Below are positions 32,629 through 40,153 of a stretch of DNA of 59,611 bases, one piece after another. Made by a program: the position numbers and the translations under genes. Under the pieces are notes generated by a model. That model did no database searches. It had not been told where the DNA came from and was given only the letters and a program-made list of their open reading frames with translations. Source of the DNA: Geodermatophilus sabuli (GTDB taxonomy: Bacteria > Actinomycetota > Actinomycetes > Mycobacteriales > Geodermatophilaceae). Numbering within the stretch: the first letter of the stretch is position 1; every line of letters starts with the position of its first letter. The stretch covers positions 1 through 59,611 of the forward strand of contig NZ_JAAGWF010000025.1 of the NCBI RefSeq assembly GCF_010686765.1, given 5' to 3'.

Positions 32629-33228
32629 TCAGCGGGTGATGCCGTGCAGCAGGAGCCCGGCCAGCTCCCGGTAGGCGGTCGCGTCGTCGAGCCCGGTGGC
32701 CCGCGCGGTGTCCCCCCGGCCGATGCGGGCCATCAGGGTGCTCACCGTGTCAGCCACCAGCGCCGGGTGCACCACCCGGAAGCGGCCCCGTGTCACCCCC
32801 TCGGCGATCAGCTCGCGCACCCGGTCGGCGGCCAGCGCGGTGTTGCGCTCGTACACCGCCCGTCCGGGCGGGAAGGAGTCCAGGTCACGGTGGAACGCGG
32901 ACCCGGCCGGCGCCAGCGCCCGGGCGACGGCGGTGAGGTAGGCGGTGACCCGCAGGGCGGGGTCGTCCTCGGTCGCCGTCCCGGCCTCGACCTCGGCGGT
33001 CGCCGTGCGGAAGAAGTGCCGGATCACCCGCGCGGCCAGCTGTTCCTTGCTGCCGGCGAGCGCGTAGAGGGTGCTCTTGGAGCAGTGCAGCCGGACGGCG
33101 AGGTCATCGAGGGTGAACCGGGCGAAGCCCTCGGACAGGAAGAGCGCCTGCAGCTGGTCGAGCAACTCGGCCTGCCGCCGGGTCAGCGCGGCGCCCCCGG
33201 CGTCCGCGGGCGGAACTGTCGTCGTCAT
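32629..33228 (-). CDS. TetR family regulator next to an acyl-CoA dehydrogenase gene
   Basis: A 199-residue TetR-type repressor. Its helix-turn-helix covers LFLSEGFARFTLDDLAVRLH and CSKSTLYALAGSKEQLAARV; the ligand domain contains TAYLTAVARALAPAG. The ATG at 33228 is set by GGAGGT six bases upstream. It is divergent from the acyl-CoA dehydrogenase gene over a 76-bp gap with two operator-like palindromes. Control of that gene and of itself by acyl-CoA-type ligands is likely. Confidence 0.87.
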   Translation of the reverse strand: MTTTVPPADAGGAALTRRQAELLDQLQALFLSEGFARFTLDDLAVRLHCSKSTLYALAGSKEQLAARVIRHFFRTATAEVEAGTATEDDPALRVTAYLTAVARALAPAGSAFHRDLDSFPPGRAVYERNTALAADRVRELIAEGVTRGRFRVVHPALVADTVSTLMARIGRGDTARATGLDDATAYRELAGLLLHGITR

Positions 33229-33254
33229 GCCACCTCCGGCCGGACTGGACGCAA

Positions 33255-33285
33255 GACGGTACTGGCGTACCGTCCACAGTACTGT
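33255..33285. promoter_or_regulatory. operator-like palindromes in the TetR/acyl-CoA dehydrogenase divergon
   Basis: GACGGTAC (33255-33262), TGGC, GTACCGTC (33267-33274) form a perfect 8-bp inverted repeat. Two bases on, ACAGTACTGT (33276-33285) is a perfect 10-bp palindrome. Both contain a GTAC-type core and occupy the middle of the 76-bp divergent promoter. Confidence 0.7.
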
Positions 33286-33304
33286 CCACGACGGAGGGGA
33301 CCCC

Positions 33305-34489
33305 GTGCCGGTCGACCGCGAACTGCCCACCCCCGAGGCCGCCGACCTCCTCGCCCTGACCCGGGAGATCGCCGACGCGGAGCTCGCACCGCGGGCGGCG
33401 CGCTACGAGCGCGAGGAGCGGTTCCCCCGCGAGGTGTTCCGCACCCTCGGGGACGCCGGCCTGCTGGGGCTGCCCTTCGGCGAGGACGTCGGCGGCGGCG
33501 GCCAGCCCCACGAGGTCTACCTGCAGGTGGTCGAAGAGCTGGCCGCCCGCTGGGCCAGCGTCGCCCTGGGCGTCAGCGTGCACACCCTCTCCTGCTTCCC
33601 GGTCGACCGGTTCGGGTCCGACGCGCAGCGCCGGGACCTGCTGCCCGAGATGGTCGGGGGGCGGCTGCTGGGCGCCTACTGCCTGTCGGAGGCGCACGCC
33701 GGCTCCGACCCGGGTGCCATGCGGGCCACCGCCAGGGCCGCCGACGACGGCTGGGTCGCCGCCGGTGAGAAGGCGTGGGTCACCCACGGAGGGCAGGCGG
33801 ACTTCTACGCGACGTTCCTCCGGACGCCGGCCGGCCCCGGTGCGGCAGGGGACGGGGGCAGGAACGACATCTCCTGCTTCCACCTGACCCCCGACCTGCC
33901 CGGCTTCTCCGCCGCCCGCCCCGAGGAGAAGATGGGGATGACCGGGTCCACGACCGCCGCCATCCGGCTCGACGACGTCCCCGTGCCGGCCGACCGGCTG
34001 GTGGGCGAGCCCGGCCGGGGCCTGGGCATCGCACTGGCGGCGCTGGACTCCGGTCGGCTGGGCGTGAGCGCGGTCGCGGTCGGGCTGGCGCAGTCGGCCC
34101 TCGACGTCGCCGTCGCGTACGCCCTGGAGCGCGAGGCGTTCGGCAAGCGCATCGTCGACCACCAGGGTGTGGCGTTCCTGCTCGCCGACATGGCCGCCGC
34201 CGTGGAGTCCGCGCGGGCCACGTACCTCGTCGCCGCCCGCCGCAAGGACGCCGGCAAGCCCTACGCCCGCCAGGCCAGCATCGCCAAACTGGTCGCCACC
34301 GACGCCGCCATGGCGGTCACCACCGACGCCGTCCAGGTGCTGGGCGGAGCCGGCTACACCCGTGACCACCCGGCCGAGCGATACATGCGGGAGGCGAAGG
34401 TCATGCAGATCTTCGAGGGGACCAACCAGATCCAGCGCATGGTCATCGGCCGGCACCTGGCCCAGGAGGCCGCACCCGCCGCGGGCTGA
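33305..34489 (+). CDS. acyl-CoA dehydrogenase
   Basis: A 394-residue FAD flavoprotein that oxidises acyl-CoA to enoyl-CoA. It shows AYCLSEAHAGSDPGAM, TGSTTAAIRLDDVPVP, EREAFGKRIVDHQGV, QVLGGAGYTRDHPAERY and the catalytic-base region MQIFEGTNQIQRM, where the Glu of FEGTN is the likely base. It resembles short/medium-chain and glutaryl-like family members; the exact acyl group cannot be read. The GTG at 33305 is preceded by GGAGGGG. The neighbouring TetR regulator probably controls it. Confidence 0.92.
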   Translation: MPVDRELPTPEAADLLALTREIADAELAPRAARYEREERFPREVFRTLGDAGLLGLPFGEDVGGGGQPHEVYLQVVEELAARWASVALGVSVHTLSCFPVDRFGSDAQRRDLLPEMVGGRLLGAYCLSEAHAGSDPGAMRATARAADDGWVAAGEKAWVTHGGQADFYATFLRTPAGPGAAGDGGRNDISCFHLTPDLPGFSAARPEEKMGMTGSTTAAIRLDDVPVPADRLVGEPGRGLGIALAALDSGRLGVSAVAVGLAQSALDVAVAYALEREAFGKRIVDHQGVAFLLADMAAAVESARATYLVAARRKDAGKPYARQASIAKLVATDAAMAVTTDAVQVLGGAGYTRDHPAERYMREAKVMQIFEGTNQIQRMVIGRHLAQEAAPAAG

Positions 34490-34528
34490 TCCCCCCGAAA
34501 CGTCAGCGGCCGGGGGCACCATCCCCGC

Positions 34529-35008
34529 ATGGCCTCGTTCGCCGACGTGGAAGCAGCCGAGCCGGAGTTCGCCACCCGGGTGCGGGCGGCGTTCGACGCC
34601 CACCGGCACAAGGTCCTGGCCACCCTCCGGGCCGACGGCTCACCGCGGGTGAGCGGCATCGAGATGCAGTTCGTGGCCGGCGAGCCGTGGCTGGCCGGCA
34701 TGCCGGAGTCGGTCAAGTTCGCCGACCTGCGGCGGGACCCGCGCTTCGCGCTGCACGGCGGCAGCGCCGATCCCGACACGTTCGACGCCGACGCGAAACT
34801 CTCCGGGCGGGCCATCGAGGTCACCACCGGGGAGGAGTGGAGGCGCTACAAGGCGGCGGCGGGGGTGCCCGACGAACTGGGTGCCTTCGACCTGTTCCGG
34901 GTGGACCTCGACCAGGTCGTCCTCGTCGCGCTGAACGACGACAAGACGGCGCTGGTGATCTCCTCCTGGCGCCCCGGCCGCGGTCTCACCCGGACCGAAC
35001 GGACCTGA
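34529..35008 (+). CDS. pyridoxamine 5'-phosphate oxidase-like (split-barrel) protein
   Basis: A 159-residue split-barrel flavin/F420-binding-fold protein. The order helix, HKVLATLRADGSPRVSGIE, GEPWLAGMPESVKFADLR, DPRFALHGG follows PNPOx-like actinobacterial proteins. These bind FMN, F420 or haem-like cofactors and reduce varied substrates. It is 39 bases downstream of the acyl-CoA dehydrogenase gene on the same strand, so it may be co-transcribed. The substrate is unknown. Confidence 0.8.
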   Translation: MASFADVEAAEPEFATRVRAAFDAHRHKVLATLRADGSPRVSGIEMQFVAGEPWLAGMPESVKFADLRRDPRFALHGGSADPDTFDADAKLSGRAIEVTTGEEWRRYKAAAGVPDELGAFDLFRVDLDQVVLVALNDDKTALVISSWRPGRGLTRTERT

Positions 35009-35020
35009 TCGGCGGCTGCG

Positions 35021-35034
35021 GTTCCACGTGGAAC
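35021..35034. other. parS-like site
   Basis: GTTCCACGTGGAAC is a perfect 14-bp palindrome. It differs from the common ParB site core GTTTCACGTGAAAC by one base per arm. It lies in an intergenic gap, in origin-proximal DNA, where chromosomal parS sites cluster. Confidence 0.7.
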
Positions 35035-35109
35035 CCGTGACGTCCGTCAGTGGACCGCCCCCTCCGTCGCGGACGAGACTGGGGCCCCCGGAACCTGGAG
35101 GGTCACCCG

Positions 35110-35583
35110 ATGCCCGAGCCGCACCTGCGCGCCGCCGACGCCGACCGCGCGGCGGTCGCCGCCCAACTCGGTGAGCACATGTCCGCCGGCCGGCTGACCG
35201 TCGTGGAGTACGACGAGCGGCTGGCCCGTGCCTACGCGGCCCGTACCTACGGCGAGCTGGCCGAACTCACCGCCGACCTGCCTCCGGCCGGAGTTCTCCA
35301 GCCGCGGAGCCCCGGACCGGCCGCCGAGGCCGCCGCCTCGGGCGCACACTCCGCGGCGGCCCGGCACGGCGGCTGGAGCGGTGGGCCGACCCGCGCCGCG
35401 GCCTGGCGGAACTGGGCGTTCACGGCGGTGATCGTCCTGGCGATCTGGATCACGACGTGCATCGCCTCCGCCGAGCTGCTCTACCCCTGGCCGGTCTGGG
35501 TGATCGGGCCGTGGGGAGCGGTGCTCGCTGCCCAGTCGCTCACGCGGAGGGACGACGACGGTCAGCAGCGCCGGCTGACCTGA
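35110..35583 (+). CDS. DUF1707 domain membrane protein
   Basis: A 157-residue protein. Residues 5-60 are a DUF1707 (SHOCT-like) domain (LRAADADRAAVAAQLGEHMS, GRLTVVEYDERLARAYAART, LAELTADLP). An Ala/Gly linker and two hydrophobic segments (about 104-122 and 128-144) follow. The ATG at 35110 has GGAGGG nine bases upstream. The function of DUF1707 proteins is not established; many are membrane-bound and lie near envelope genes. Confidence 0.82.
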   Translation: MPEPHLRAADADRAAVAAQLGEHMSAGRLTVVEYDERLARAYAARTYGELAELTADLPPAGVLQPRSPGPAAEAAASGAHSAAARHGGWSGGPTRAAAWRNWAFTAVIVLAIWITTCIASAELLYPWPVWVIGPWGAVLAAQSLTRRDDDGQQRRLT

Positions 35584-35610
35584 GAGCGGGCGAGGTCCCG
35601 CGAGACGCAC

Positions 35611-35638
35611 CGAGCCGGTCCCGCGAGGGACCGGCTCG
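35611..35638. terminator. hairpin between the DUF1707 gene and tRNA-Leu
   Basis: CGAGCCGGTCCC (35611-35622) pairs perfectly with GGGACCGGCTCG (35627-35638) around GCGA. It serves the plus-strand DUF1707 gene and the minus-strand tRNA gene. Confidence 0.8.
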
Positions 35639-35647
35639 GCGCTGGGG

Positions 35648-35730
35648 TGGGCAAGGGGGGAGTTGAACCCCCACGTCCTTTCGGACACACGGACCTGAAC
35701 CGTGCGCGTCTGCCATTCCGCCACTTGCCC
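35648..35730 (-). tRNA. tRNA-Leu (CAG anticodon)
   Basis: The minus strand reads GGGCAAG, a D-arm, the anticodon stem CACGG, loop TTCAGGT and CCGTG, a long variable arm (TGTCCGAAAGGACG), the T-loop GTTCAACTC and CTTGCCC plus A. The acceptor arm pairs fully over seven bases. The anticodon is CAG, and the long variable arm fits a class II leucine tRNA. The CCA end is not encoded. Confidence 0.95.
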
Positions 35731-35905
35731 TGGCGAGGCACGACAGTAGCAGCCACCCGGCCGGCCACCTGGAGAGGGTGCTGCCCCGGCGCCGGGGGGG
35801 TCGCCGCGCCCGGCCCGGGTGCGTCGCTGGCCGGTCCCCGGCTGCGCACCCGGCTACGATCAACGGTGGCAGATCGGACGTCCGGGCGAGTGCGAGGGAG
35901 CGACT

Positions 35906-36715
35906 GTGGGTGTGCTGCAGCGCTTCGAGCGGCGGCTGGAGGGGATGGTCGGGCTGGCCTTCGCCCGCCTCTTCAAGGGCAAGGTGCACCCCGCCGAGAT
36001 CGCCAAGGCGCTGACCCGCGAGGCCGACGAGCAGCGCTCCGTGCTGGGTGAGGGGCGGGTGCTGGCCCCGAACGTGTACGACGTCCGACTGGGCCCGACC
36101 GACTACGACCACCTCGCCGAGTGGTCCGAGCAGCTGGCCGCCCAGCTCGCCGACATGGTCTCCGAGCACGTCGAGAACGAGGGCTACCAGGTCTTCGACG
36201 CGGTGCAGGTCCGCCTCGAGCGGGACGACGCCCTGCCCACCGGGGTGTTCGAGGTGAGCTCGCACGTCGCCGACCCGGCCCGCCCGGGCACGCGCGCCGA
36301 CGACCTCGCCGTCCCCCCGGCCACCGGCGGGATGCCGCCGCTCCCCCCGCTGCGGGGCCGGGTCGCCACCGACACCGGACGGCAGTCGCCCTCGTCGGTC
36401 GTCGGGCGGGCCGGCTCGAAGCCGGGGATCACGCACGTGCTGCTCGTGGACGGCCCCGGCACCCGCCACGAGCTGAGCACCGGGCGCAACGTGATCGGCC
36501 GCGGCACCGACGCCGACATCCGGCTGCCCGACACCGGCGTCAGCCGCAAGCACGTGGACGTCGTGCTGGACGGGGGCACCGCCACCGCCGAGGATCTCGG
36601 CTCCACCAACGGCACCCTCGTCAACGGCCGGCGGATCACCCGGCAGCCCCTCGCCGACGGCGACGTCATCCGGATCGGCCACTCCGTGCTGGTCTACCGG
36701 CAGGACGGCACGTGA
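35906..36715 (+). CDS. fhaA: FHA domain protein FhaA
   Basis: A 269-residue protein with an N-terminal FhaA domain (DUF3662; LQRFERRLEGMVGLAFARLF, KVHPAEIAKALTREAD), a Pro/Ala/Gly linker and a C-terminal FHA domain (about 175-265: GRNVIGRGTDADIRLPDTGV, SRKH, DLGSTNGTLVNG). FHA domains bind phosphothreonine. In mycobacteria FhaA binds the pseudokinase domain of MviN and is a PknB substrate, so it links kinase signalling to peptidoglycan precursor export. The GTG at 35906 is preceded by GAGGGAG six bases upstream. It is first in the signalling operon. Confidence 0.93.
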   Translation: MGVLQRFERRLEGMVGLAFARLFKGKVHPAEIAKALTREADEQRSVLGEGRVLAPNVYDVRLGPTDYDHLAEWSEQLAAQLADMVSEHVENEGYQVFDAVQVRLERDDALPTGVFEVSSHVADPARPGTRADDLAVPPATGGMPPLPPLRGRVATDTGRQSPSSVVGRAGSKPGITHVLLVDGPGTRHELSTGRNVIGRGTDADIRLPDTGVSRKHVDVVLDGGTATAEDLGSTNGTLVNGRRITRQPLADGDVIRIGHSVLVYRQDGT

Positions 36716-36805
36716 GGCGGGTCTGTCGATGACCGAGCTCGCGAGGTCACGCAGGTACACAGCACCGCCGGGCATGATGACGACGAGCGCCAGCGAGGCG
36801 GGGTC

Positions 36806-37267
36806 ATGACCGCCGAGATCGTGCTGCAGATCTTCCGCTTCGGCTTCCTGCTGCTCCTGTGGCTGTTCATCTTCGCCGCGTTCCGCGTGGTCCGGGCCGA
36901 CCTGTTCGGCGGCCGCGCCGGGCGGGTGTCGTCGGTCCCACCCCGCGCCGCCGCGGCGGGCAAGAAGAAGACCCGTGGGCCCCGGACGCTCGTGGTCACC
37001 GCCGGCCCGCTGGCCGGCACCAAGATCACCCTGAGCGACCAGCCCATCCTCATCGGCCGGGCCGACGACTCCACCCTCGTGCTGACCGACGACTTCGCCA
37101 GCTCCCGGCACGCCCGGCTGACCAACCGCGGCGGCACCTGGTACGTGGAGGACCTCGGCTCGACCAACGGCACCTACCTGGACCAGCAGCGCGTCCAGGG
37201 TCCGCTGCTCGTGTCCCCGGGCCAGCCGATCCGCATCGGCCAGACGGCCCTGGAGCTGCGTTCATGA
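36806..37267 (+). CDS. fhaB: membrane FHA domain protein FhaB/FipA
   Basis: A 153-residue protein with one N-terminal transmembrane helix (FRFGFLLLLWLFIFAAF), a basic linker (GKKKTRG) and a C-terminal FHA domain (LIGRADDSTLVL, SSRHARL, EDLGSTNGTYL). Mycobacterial FhaB (FipA) helps FtsZ-FtsQ interaction at the septum and recognises phosphorylated partners. The ATG at 36806 lies 90 bases after fhaA, and the end overlaps a tiny reading frame leading into pstP. Confidence 0.93.
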   Translation: MTAEIVLQIFRFGFLLLLWLFIFAAFRVVRADLFGGRAGRVSSVPPRAAAAGKKKTRGPRTLVVTAGPLAGTKITLSDQPILIGRADDSTLVLTDDFASSRHARLTNRGGTWYVEDLGSTNGTYLDQQRVQGPLLVSPGQPIRIGQTALELRS

Positions 37268-37317
37268 CCACGTCCACCCCGACGCCGTCCCCGGACCCGG
37301 GGAGGGGGCCGCGATGA
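37264..37317 (+). CDS. 17-codon bridging ORF between fhaB and pstP
   Basis: ATG at 37264 overlaps the fhaB stop as ATGA, and its own stop at 37315-37317 overlaps the pstP ATG, again as ATGA. The product would be MTTSTPTPSPDPGRGPR. It may serve to carry ribosomes from fhaB to pstP (translational coupling) rather than to make a functional peptide. GGGGAGG inside it is the pstP ribosome binding site. Confidence 0.4.
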   Translation: MTTSTPTPSPDPGRGPR

Positions 37318-38738
37318 GCCTCGCGCTGCGCTACGCGGCCCGGTCCGACCGCGGCCTGGTCCGCGGCAACAACCAGGACTCCGTGTACGCCGGGCCCCGG
37401 CTGCTCGCCGTCGCCGACGGCATGGGTGGTCACGCCGCCGGCGACGTGGCGAGCAAGGTGGTCATCGCCGCCCTCGAGCACCTGGACGACGACGCACCCT
37501 CGGGCGACATGCTCCAGGCGCTGCGGGACGCGGTGTTCGACGGCAGCGAGCACCTGCGCGAGGTCATCCGGGAGTCCCCGCAGCTGGAGGGCATGGGCAC
37601 CACGCTGACCGCCGTCCTGTTCGCCGGGGGCCGCCTGGCGCTGTGCCACATCGGCGACTCCCGCGCCTACCTGCTGCGCGACGGCGTCATGACGCAGATC
37701 ACCCACGACGACACGTTCGTGCAGACACTGATCGACGACGGCCGGATCACCGCCGAGGAGGCCAACCACCACCCCCAGCGCTCGCTGCTGCTGCGCGCGC
37801 TCAACGGCCAGGAGGTCGACCCCGACCTGTCGATGCGCGAGGCCCGGGCCGGGGACCGCTACCTGCTGTGCTCCGACGGGCTCTCCGGCGTGGTCAGCGA
37901 GGAGACCCTGGCCGACGCCCTGGTCGACCCCGACCCCCAGGCGACCGCCGACCGGCTGATCGAGCTGGCGCTGCGCAGCGGCGGACCGGACAACATCACC
38001 GTCATCGTCGCCGACGTCGTGGAGGACGGGGGACACGGCACCTCGCCGCTCGAGCCGGTGGTCGACGGCGCGGCCGGGGACAACGTCGGGCAGCGCGAGG
38101 TCGACCCCCGGTCCGCCGCCGGCCGGGCGGCGCTGGCCGGCCCGCCCCCGACCACCGCGCCGCAGCCCACCGCGACCGCCTCCGCCCCCTCGCCCCGGCG
38201 CCGTCGTCGCCGGCTGCTGTGGGCCCTGGGCGCGGTGCTGCTGGTCGCTCTCGCCACGGCCGGTGCCTACCTGTGGCTGCTGTCGAACTGGTTCGTCGGC
38301 GTCCGGGACACCGCGGACGGCGACCGGGTCACCGTCTTCCGCGGGCTGGACACCGCCCTGCTCGGCGTGGACCTCAACCGGGTCTCGACGGTGACCGACC
38401 TCGCCGTCGAGGACCTCACCCCGGCCGACGCCAGCAAGGTGCGCCGGGGGATCGAGGCCGACGACGGCGACCACGCCGACCGGATCATCACGATGCTCCG
38501 CGACCAGCGCCTGCCGGTCTGCCCGTCCGCCGACGACGACGCGGGCGACTCGTCGACGTCGGCGTCCGCGTCGGCATCCCCCACCTCCTCCTCGCCGCCG
38601 GCCCCGGACGGCGGGCTCCCCCCGCTCCCGGAGCCGCTCGACCCCAGCGGGTCGGTGGTGCCGGGCGACGCCACCTCCACGCCGGAGCGGACGACGACGC
38701 CGCCCGAGCCGGGAGTGGACTGCCGGGAGGCCAAGTGA
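37314..38738 (+). CDS. pstP: PP2C-family Ser/Thr phosphatase PstP
   Basis: A 474-residue membrane phosphatase. The PP2C catalytic domain (1-235) shows YAARSDRGLVRGNNQDS, VADGMGGHAAG (metal-binding Asp), GMGTTLTAVL, HIGDSRAYL, LCSDGLSGVV and GGPDNITVIV. A Pro-rich linker and one membrane helix (about 300-322) follow, then an extracellular domain and a Ser/Pro/Thr tail. It dephosphorylates PknA, PknB and their substrates. Its stop overlaps the rodA start by GTGA. Confidence 0.95.
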   Translation: MSLALRYAARSDRGLVRGNNQDSVYAGPRLLAVADGMGGHAAGDVASKVVIAALEHLDDDAPSGDMLQALRDAVFDGSEHLREVIRESPQLEGMGTTLTAVLFAGGRLALCHIGDSRAYLLRDGVMTQITHDDTFVQTLIDDGRITAEEANHHPQRSLLLRALNGQEVDPDLSMREARAGDRYLLCSDGLSGVVSEETLADALVDPDPQATADRLIELALRSGGPDNITVIVADVVEDGGHGTSPLEPVVDGAAGDNVGQREVDPRSAAGRAALAGPPPTTAPQPTATASAPSPRRRRRRLLWALGAVLLVALATAGAYLWLLSNWFVGVRDTADGDRVTVFRGLDTALLGVDLNRVSTVTDLAVEDLTPADASKVRRGIEADDGDHADRIITMLRDQRLPVCPSADDDAGDSSTSASASASPTSSSPPAPDGGLPPLPEPLDPSGSVVPGDATSTPERTTTPPEPGVDCREAK

Positions 38739-40153
38739 TCACCGGCCCCTCCACCGACCCCCGCGCGGCCCAGCCCGGCGCGGCCCCGCCCAAGCGCCGC
38801 GGCACCGAGCTCGCCCTGCTCGGCTTCGCGGTGCTCGTGACGCTGGTCGCCCAGGCCATCGTCGACCTCACGATCACCGGGTCGCTGCGGCCGGACATGG
38901 CGCTGTTCGGCGGCTGGATCACCGGCCTGTGGGCGGTCGCGCACCTCGTCGTCCGGAAGTGGGCGCCCTACGCCGACCCGCTGCTCCTGCCGTCGGTGGC
39001 GCTGCTGGTCGGCCTCGGGCTGGCCGTCATCCACCGCCTGGACCTCGCCGCCGAGCAGGTCGACGCCACCGCCACGCGGCAGGACGCACCGGTGCAGCTG
39101 GTGTGGGCCACCCTCGGAGTGGCGCTGTTCGTCGTCGTCCTCGTGGTGCTGCGCGACCACCGGGTGCTCTCCCGCTTCGCCTACACCCTGGCGCTGGTCG
39201 GCCTCGTGCTGCTCGCCATCCCCGCAGTCCTGCCCGCGTCGCTGTCGGAGGTCAACGGCGCCAAGATCTGGATCCGGCTGGCCGGCTTCAGCATCCAGCC
39301 GGGCGAGTTCGCCAAGATCTGCCTGATCGTCTTCTTCGCCGCCTACCTGGTCGACAAGCGTGACGTGCTGGCGCTGGCCAGCCGCCGGGTCGCCGGCCTC
39401 GAGCTCCCCCGGGCCCGCGACCTCGGACCGGTGCTGGTCGCCTGGGCGCTGTCGATCCTGGTGCTGGTCTTCGAGCGCGACCTGGGCAGCTCGCTGCTGC
39501 TGTTCGGCATCTTCGTGGTGATGCTCTACGTCGCCACCGAGCGGGCCAGCTGGCTGGTCATCGGTCTGGGGCTCTTCGCCGGGGCCGCGCTGATCGCCTA
39601 CCAGGTCTTCGGTCACGTGCAGGCCCGCGTGGACGTCTGGCTGAGCCCGTTCGAGTACCGGGACGCCGCCGGCTACCAGCTGGTGCAGTCCCTGTTCGGC
39701 CTGGGCACCGGGGGGCTCTTCGGCGCCGGGCTGGGCGGTGGACGCCCCGACCAGGTGCCGGTGGCCAAGAGCGACTTCATCGCGGCGGCCATCGGTGAGG
39801 AGCTGGGCCTCTTCGGCCTGGTCGCGGTGATCATCGTCTACCTGATCCTGGTCGAGCGCGGGCTGCGCACCTCCCTGATCGTCCGCGACGCGTTCGGCAA
39901 GCTGCTGGCCGCGGGCCTGGCGTTCGCGATCGCCTGGCAGGTGTTCGTCGTCCTCGGCGGGGTCACCGGGCTGCTCCCGCTGACCGGGCTGACCACACCG
40001 TTCCTCGCCTACGGCGGGTCCTCGCTGGTGGCCAACTTCGTGCTGGTCGCCGTCCTCGTCCGGATCAGCGACGCCGCCCGCCGTCCCGCGGTGCCGGCCG
40101 GGCCGCCGAGGCCGGCGCTGGGGGACGCGCCCACCGAGGTGGTCAAGCAGTGA
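38735..40153 (+). CDS. rodA: RodA/FtsW SEDS peptidoglycan glycosyltransferase
   Basis: A 472-residue polytopic SEDS protein with about twelve hydrophobic segments. Conserved features include NGAKIWIRLAGFSIQPGEFA, FERDLGSSLLLFGIF, GLGTGGLFGAGLGGGRP, VAKSDFIAAAIGEELG and LTGLTTPFLAYGGSS. It polymerises lipid II into glycan strands with its partner transpeptidase, here the PbpA encoded immediately downstream (GTGA overlap). Position in the pknAB operon points to RodA rather than FtsW. Confidence 0.95.
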   Translation: MITGPSTDPRAAQPGAAPPKRRGTELALLGFAVLVTLVAQAIVDLTITGSLRPDMALFGGWITGLWAVAHLVVRKWAPYADPLLLPSVALLVGLGLAVIHRLDLAAEQVDATATRQDAPVQLVWATLGVALFVVVLVVLRDHRVLSRFAYTLALVGLVLLAIPAVLPASLSEVNGAKIWIRLAGFSIQPGEFAKICLIVFFAAYLVDKRDVLALASRRVAGLELPRARDLGPVLVAWALSILVLVFERDLGSSLLLFGIFVVMLYVATERASWLVIGLGLFAGAALIAYQVFGHVQARVDVWLSPFEYRDAAGYQLVQSLFGLGTGGLFGAGLGGGRPDQVPVAKSDFIAAAIGEELGLFGLVAVIIVYLILVERGLRTSLIVRDAFGKLLAAGLAFAIAWQVFVVLGGVTGLLPLTGLTTPFLAYGGSSLVANFVLVAVLVRISDAARRPAVPAGPPRPALGDAPTEVVKQ

